From Elusimicrobia bacterium GWB2_63_16 (GTDB lineage: Bacteria; Elusimicrobiota; Elusimicrobia; Elusimicrobiales; UBA9959): a DNA stretch of 64,000 nt. Shown here one piece after another: positions 59,314-64,000 of this stretch. A program made the translations under genes and the position numbers. Every line of letters starts with the position of its first letter. Position 1 is the first letter of the stretch. The DNA is taken from the NCBI GenBank assembly GCA_001799715.1, contig MGTZ01000007.1, positions 60,162 through 124,161 of the forward strand. The letters run 5' to 3'. The notes beneath the pieces were generated by a model that saw only the letters and a list, made by a program, of their open reading frames with translations, was not told the DNA's origin and ran no database searches.

Positions 59314-59844
59314 TCAGAGTCCGCGGCTGTCGTAGGCCCAGTGCAGCAGCGCCTGGCGCTGGCGCGGGCGGCAGCTCTTTTCGCCCGGCGCGCAATTGGC
59401 CTTTACCTGGGAAAGGTGGCGCTTGATGGCTAGCCAGCGTTTTATCTGGCGGTCGTCCTCCCCCGGCAGCCGCCGCCCCAGGTAGTAGCGGCAATACCAC
59501 TGGAACCAGCCGCGCGGGTCGTCGGGATGGATCCAGCCCTTATCCCGTCACACCTTCAGCGGCTGGCTGGCGTTCACGCCGAAATAGTTAAGCGCCGGGT
59601 CGTGCCGCTCAGGTGAAAGTTTCGCGCCTTTGAACCAGGACGCGGGGAATTCATCCCTGCAGTCGGTCAGGTACTTCCCTCCGAACACGCCCAGCCGCAG
59701 CATCTGCGCCGGGGTCAGTTCCGGCGCGAATTCCGGCGCGAATTCCGGCGCGAAGTCCTTTCCCGTCGGGGCCGTTAGCTCATAGCGGTACCCCTTCTGC
59801 ATCTTGTCGTTGACGACGATAAAGCGTGCAGCGTTTTTTTTCAT
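59314..59844 (-). pseudogene. Hypothetical protein gene with in-frame TGA
   Basis: 98-aa ORF, TGA at 59548-59550, then 77 more open codons in the same frame ([26 protein letters not shown]...). Confidence 0.75.
59719..59754. repeat. 3 x 12-bp tandem repeat (APEF coding)
   Basis: ttccggcgcgaa x3. Confidence 0.9.
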
Positions 59845-59895
59845 TGGCGCGCACCCTGGCCAGAGTCGGGGCCGGGCAGCAAGGCGAGGAGACGG

Positions 59896-61071
59896 CTACT
59901 TCTGCAGTTCGAAAGTATCCACGACGTCGCCGGCCTTGTCGTAGACCGTCATCTTCAGGTACTTGTCCTTCACGTCAAAGACGGCGAAATGGTAGACCGG
60001 CAGGAACTTGGCGGACCAGTCCTCGTTGCGGCGCTGTATGTAGAGCGGCGAGCCGCCGCCGGCCAGCGTGAGGTAGGTTATCCCCCCTGCCTGGTCCACC
60101 AGGCCTTCCTTCACCGGGTGCGTGCGCTCGTAATTGTGGTCGTGGCCCTGCAGCACCAGGTCCACCTTGTACTTGTGCAGCAGCGGCTCCAGCGCGGCCA
60201 CCAGCTCTTCGGTGGGGCCGTGCGCGCCGGTGGAATAGAGCGGCTCGTGCACCACCACGAACTTCCAGGTTTTATCGGCGGACTTGGAGAGGAAGCGCTC
60301 CAGCCACTTGTACTGTTTGGAACCTGGCGCCAGCTCCGGGGCGAACCTGGCGCCGTAGAAGGCGTTAGTATCGAGCACGAAGAACCGCGCGTGGGCCACA
60401 TCGAAGAAATAGTAATGGGGCGGCAGGCCGGTCAGGGGCGTGCTGTGGAACGGCGTGAAGTTGGCCCTCAGGAAGCCCTTGCCCGCCGGCACCTTCAGGT
60501 CGCGGCCGTAGTCGTGGTTGCCCAGCGCCAGGAAGAACGGCGCGCGCGCCAGCAGCGGCGCGTAGGGCTGGAAGTATTCCTCGTCGGCCATTTCCTCCAG
60601 GCCCTCGGACAGCACGTCGCCGGTATGCAGCACGAAGTCAGGGCTGAACTTCTGCATCTGCGCGGCCAGCGCCAGCTGCTCCCCGGAGCCGGAGCCCGAA
60701 TCCCCGAAGGCGAGGAAATTGAAGTAGGGCTTGTCCTCTCCGCGGAAGGTGGTGAAGGAGCCCTCGAAGGCCTTGTAGACGGCGGTGCTGGATTCAGCGG
60801 GCAGGTACAGGCGGTAGCAGTGAGTGGTGTCGGGCAGCAGGCCGAACAGCGGCACCTTTTGTTCTTTCACGGCCGTGGTAGGGGTCAGGAAGCGCTCGCA
60901 GTCCGGAGCCGCGCCGTAGGACAGCCAGGCCTGGCTGGCCGCGTCCACCCTGAAGCGCAAGGTGACCATGTCACGCGTCATGTTCTCCAGGTAGGGGCCG
61001 CGCTCCAGCCGCGCGGCGAGGGCCGGCGCGCAGCAGAGCGCGAGCAGCGGCAGCGCGGCCAGCCGCCTCAC
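59896..61071 (-). CDS. Secreted metallophosphoesterase
   Basis: FLAFGDSGSG, HTGDVLSEG, LGNHDYG, LQGHDHNYERT. Confidence 0.93.
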   Translation of the reverse strand: MRRLAALPLLALCCAPALAARLERGPYLENMTRDMVTLRFRVDAASQAWLSYGAAPDCERFLTPTTAVKEQKVPLFGLLPDTTHCYRLYLPAESSTAVYKAFEGSFTTFRGEDKPYFNFLAFGDSGSGSGEQLALAAQMQKFSPDFVLHTGDVLSEGLEEMADEEYFQPYAPLLARAPFFLALGNHDYGRDLKVPAGKGFLRANFTPFHSTPLTGLPPHYYFFDVAHARFFVLDTNAFYGARFAPELAPGSKQYKWLERFLSKSADKTWKFVVVHEPLYSTGAHGPTEELVAALEPLLHKYKVDLVLQGHDHNYERTHPVKEGLVDQAGGITYLTLAGGGSPLYIQRRNEDWSAKFLPVYHFAVFDVKDKYLKMTVYDKAGDVVDTFELQK

Positions 61072-62810
61072 TTGGCGGGTCCCTTGGAGAACAGCTCGGT
61101 CACCTTGAAGTTTACGGCGTCGATGACGCCGCGGTCGGTGATGCGCAGCTCGGGGATGGGCGGCAGCGTGAGGAAAGCCATGGCCATGAACGGGTCGCTT
61201 AGCCGCGAGCCCAGCGCCCTGGCGGTCTCTCCGAGGCGCTTGAGCTTCTCGCGCACGAATTCGGAGCTGCGGTCGCTCATCAGGCCGGCCACTGGCAGCG
61301 GCAGGGCTTCGAGCACCTGGCCGTTGAGGGCGGCCACTATGCCGCCCTGCATCTTGACCACCTGCACGGCGGCGGTGTACATGTCCCCGTCGTGCGTGCC
61401 GATGACCACGATATTATGCGAGTCGTGCGAGACCGAGGAGGCGATGGCGCCTTTCTTGAGGCCGAAGCCTTTCACCAGGCCCAACGCTATGCGGCCGCTG
61501 GCCATGTGGCGTTCTATCACGGCGATCTTGAGGATGTCGCGGTCGGTGTCGGAGGACACGTAGCCGCCGTCCTGCTTGACCTTCTCCACGCTCATCTTTG
61601 TGACGATCTGGTCGGGAATGACGTTGATGACCTTGGCGTAAGGGCCCTGCGCCTTCAGCGCGAAGTCCTCGTGCTCTATCCACTTCACGTTCACGGTGCC
61701 GCGGGTCTTGCCCTCGTAGTCCTTGATGACGCCGGGGGTGATCTTGCGGTCGCTGGCCACCAGCTTGCCCTGCTTGAACACCTTGGTGATCTTGAGGTTC
61801 TTGAGGTCCTGCAGGATCACCAGGTCGGCCTGGTAGCCGGGAGCGATGGCGCCGAGGTTCTTGAGGCCGAAGTATTCTGCGGTGTTGATAGTGGCCATCT
61901 GTATGGCGCGTATCGGGTCCACGCCCAGCTTCACGGCCGTGCGCACCAGGTAGTCGATATGCCCCTGCTTTTCGATGTCCTCCAGGTGGCGGTCGTCGGT
62001 GACGAAGATGAACTTACGGGAGTTCTCGGAGTTGACCAGCGGCAGCAGGCCCTTGAGGTTCTTGGCGGCCGTGCCCTCGCGGATCATGATATACATGCCG
62101 GCCCGCAGTTTTTCGCGGGCCTCGGCCACGTCGGTGCACTCGTGGTCGCTCTTGATGCCGGCCGAGACGTAGGCGTAGAGCTGCTTGTCCTTGAGCATCG
62201 GGGCGTGGCCGTCTATCACTTTGTTTTTCGCGATCGCTATCTTCTCCAGCACCCCCTTGTCCCGGCCCAGCACGCCGGGATAATTCATCATCTCGCCTAT
62301 GCCCAGCACGCGCTCGTCGCCCAGCAGCAGCGACAGGTCGTGGGCGTCCAGCTCGGCGCCGGCGGTCTCGAGGTGGGTGGCGGGAACGCACGAGGGCAGC
62401 ATCACGTAGACGCCCAGCATGGCGTTGAGGCTCGAGGAGAGCATGTACTTGATGCCGTCGAGGCCCAGCACGTTGGCGATCTCGTGCGGGTCGATGACCA
62501 CGGAGGTGGTGCCGCAGGGCAGCACGGTGCGGGCGAACTCGGGCACCTTCACCATGGAGCTTTCTATATGCACGTGGCCGTCTATGAAGCCGGGGGCGAG
62601 GTAGGCGCCCTTGAGGTCCATGGTCTGCTTGGCCTTGTAGTCGCCGAAGCCGACCACCTTGCCGCCGTGGATGGCCACATGGGTGCGGTGTATGTCTCCG
62701 GAGAAAGTGTTGACCACCCGGGCGTTCTTAAGCAGCAGGTCCACGCGCTTGGCGCCGCCCGAGATCTCTATCGTGTTCCTGAGGTTTTCAAGGTTGGAAT
62801 CTTTTTCCAT
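61068..62810 (-). CDS. ade: Adenine deaminase
   Basis: 580 aa from MEKDSNLENL; APGFIDGHVHIESSMV, TTSVVIDPHEIANV, SVSHDSHNIVVIG. Confidence 0.95.
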   Translation of the reverse strand: MEKDSNLENLRNTIEISGGAKRVDLLLKNARVVNTFSGDIHRTHVAIHGGKVVGFGDYKAKQTMDLKGAYLAPGFIDGHVHIESSMVKVPEFARTVLPCGTTSVVIDPHEIANVLGLDGIKYMLSSSLNAMLGVYVMLPSCVPATHLETAGAELDAHDLSLLLGDERVLGIGEMMNYPGVLGRDKGVLEKIAIAKNKVIDGHAPMLKDKQLYAYVSAGIKSDHECTDVAEAREKLRAGMYIMIREGTAAKNLKGLLPLVNSENSRKFIFVTDDRHLEDIEKQGHIDYLVRTAVKLGVDPIRAIQMATINTAEYFGLKNLGAIAPGYQADLVILQDLKNLKITKVFKQGKLVASDRKITPGVIKDYEGKTRGTVNVKWIEHEDFALKAQGPYAKVINVIPDQIVTKMSVEKVKQDGGYVSSDTDRDILKIAVIERHMASGRIALGLVKGFGLKKGAIASSVSHDSHNIVVIGTHDGDMYTAAVQVVKMQGGIVAALNGQVLEALPLPVAGLMSDRSSEFVREKLKRLGETARALGSRLSDPFMAMAFLTLPPIPELRITDRGVIDAVNFKVTELFSKGPAK

Positions 62811-62943
62811 ATAGCCACCGCCTCTTATAATTTGATTTTTAATTCTACATATTATGCGCCCCCCCCGCAAAGAGCTAAACCCCGTAATTTTGTATCATAC
62901 ACTGACGCCGGGGCAGATAGGCGTCAGGGGCGGGTTTACGATC

Positions 62944-64000
62944 ATGAAATCATTTTCCAAATCCACTAAAGTCTCCATAACGGCCGCCGCGCTGGCGGTG
63001 CCGGTCCTGGTCCTTGGCTGGCTGCTCTACCAGAACATAGCGCATTGGCGCGCGGTCAACGCGCAGCTCAGACTGGCGCAGGCCGCGTCGTTCGCCGCGG
63101 AAGAGCTCTATTCCTCCATCCTGGAGGCGGAGTCGGCGTCGCGCAGGTACGCCATCACGGGCAACCAGGCCGCCCTTGCCGCCTTCGACTCGGCTGTCAA
63201 CGGGATGCAGCGGGCCCGAACGAGATTCACGCGCAATAAAGAAGGGCACCCCGAACACACGCGCCTCGCGGGCAAAGTTCTTACCCTGGTGGAACGGCGC
63301 AAGGCGAGCCTGGAGGATTTCGTGCTGACCCGGCGTACCCGGGGCTTTAACGCGGCCGCGGCCAGGGCCACGGCGGGCGGCGGGGCCGAGATTACCGCCG
63401 AGCTGAAGGCCGCGCTCGACGAACTGCAGCGCGCCGACGGCGCTTACATAATCGCCCTGGAGGCGCAGGCCAGTTCCGGCATGGCCCAGCGCAACCGCCT
63501 GATCAACATCATTTTCCTCGCCGCCTTCCTGGGCATAGCCTGGGCGCTCGCCGCCGCGGTGCGCGCGGGACGCCTGCACCGCGAGACCGGCGAACGGCTG
63601 GCCGAGGAGCACGCGCGCCTGCAGGGCGTGCTGGATTCGGCCCGCCAACTTTCCATCATCGCCACCGACCTCGAAGGCCGGATAACGCTGTTCAGCCCGG
63701 GCGCGGAGCACCTGCTGGGCTACCGGGCGCCCGAAATACTGGGCAACACGCCGGCGGTCATTCACCTGCCCGAAGAGACGGAGGCCCGCGGAAAAGAGCT
63801 GGCCGCCAGCCTGGGCAAGCCGGTAACGGGGTTCGATATTTTCGTAGCCATGGCCCGCGGCGGCAGCCTGGACAACAGGGAATGGACCTACGTGCGCAAG
63901 GACGGCTCGCGCGTGCCGGTAGACCTGACCATCACGGCGCTGCGGGACCAGAACGGACGCGTCAACGGTTTCCTCGGAGTGGCGGCGGACATCTCGACGC
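62944..64000 (+). CDS. Membrane sensor with periplasmic CHASE3-like region and PAS domain (runs off right edge)
   Basis: Not in ORF track; open from ATG to window end: MKSFSKSTKVSITAAALAVPVLVLGWLLYQN..., PAS region LEGRITLFSPGAEHLLGYRAPEILG. Confidence 0.85.
   Translation, partial: MKSFSKSTKVSITAAALAVPVLVLGWLLYQNIAHWRAVNAQLRLAQAASFAAEELYSSILEAESASRRYAITGNQAALAAFDSAVNGMQRARTRFTRNKEGHPEHTRLAGKVLTLVERRKASLEDFVLTRRTRGFNAAAARATAGGGAEITAELKAALDELQRADGAYIIALEAQASSGMAQRNRLINIIFLAAFLGIAWALAAAVRAGRLHRETGERLAEEHARLQGVLDSARQLSIIATDLEGRITLFSPGAEHLLGYRAPEILGNTPAVIHLPEETEARGKELAASLGKPVTGFDIFVAMARGGSLDNREWTYVRKDGSRVPVDLTITALRDQNGRVNGFLGVAADIST

Noticed and set aside
59548-59550. UGA recoding (selenocysteine or Trp)
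   Set aside because: TGA ends several firm genes here and no SECIS-like hairpin was noticed; a nonsense mutation is simpler
61392-62969. 525-aa plus ORF opposite ade
   Set aside because: Shadow ORF; ade is firmly identified

Overview
High-GC bacterial chromosome window, gene-dense, with no rRNA and no CRISPR. The lineage is uncertain; Elusimicrobiota-like is only a guess. Housekeeping genes include nadB (partial), uvrA, an APC permease, TerC, a P-type ATPase, an FKBP, ade, and a PAS/CHASE-like sensor (partial). There is a complete type IV pilus operon on the minus strand (about 28.3-38.0 kb), a second GspE ATPase fused to a receiver domain, two tandem Wzy-like/TPR proteins, several glycosyltransferases, and two tRNAs. 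Three accessory blocks stand out. (1) 9.7-12.1 kb: an ABC-2 exporter whose ATPase is fused in frame to a histone-deacetylase-fold domain with its catalytic residues retained. (2) 12.1-17.1 kb: a tightly overlapping six-gene minus-strand operon with an isopentenyl-phosphate-kinase-like kinase, two polyprenyl synthases (one with a degenerate second Asp motif), an MfnB-type furan phosphate synthase, an orphan protein and a geranyl-diphosphate C-methyltransferase-like enzyme. I propose it makes a furan/isoprenoid metabolite. (3) 17.1-24.8 kb: a putative RiPP-like locus, divergent from (2) across only 23 bp. It has a radical SAM protein, a PqqD-like protein, a 34-aa unlisted precursor candidate with a YxxPxL motif, an acyltransferase, an HPrK-like kinase and, on the other strand, a 1149-aa protein that looks like an S26 peptidase + beta-helix + nucleotidyltransferase fusion. 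Smaller observations: a non-ATG start for the P-type ATPase, a UbiA gene relic, a nonsense-interrupted gene, an atypical initiator-like tRNA with a half-gene copy 2.8 kb away, and TATAAT boxes placed 6 nt before start codons. All assignments come from reading sequence motifs; no database search was run.
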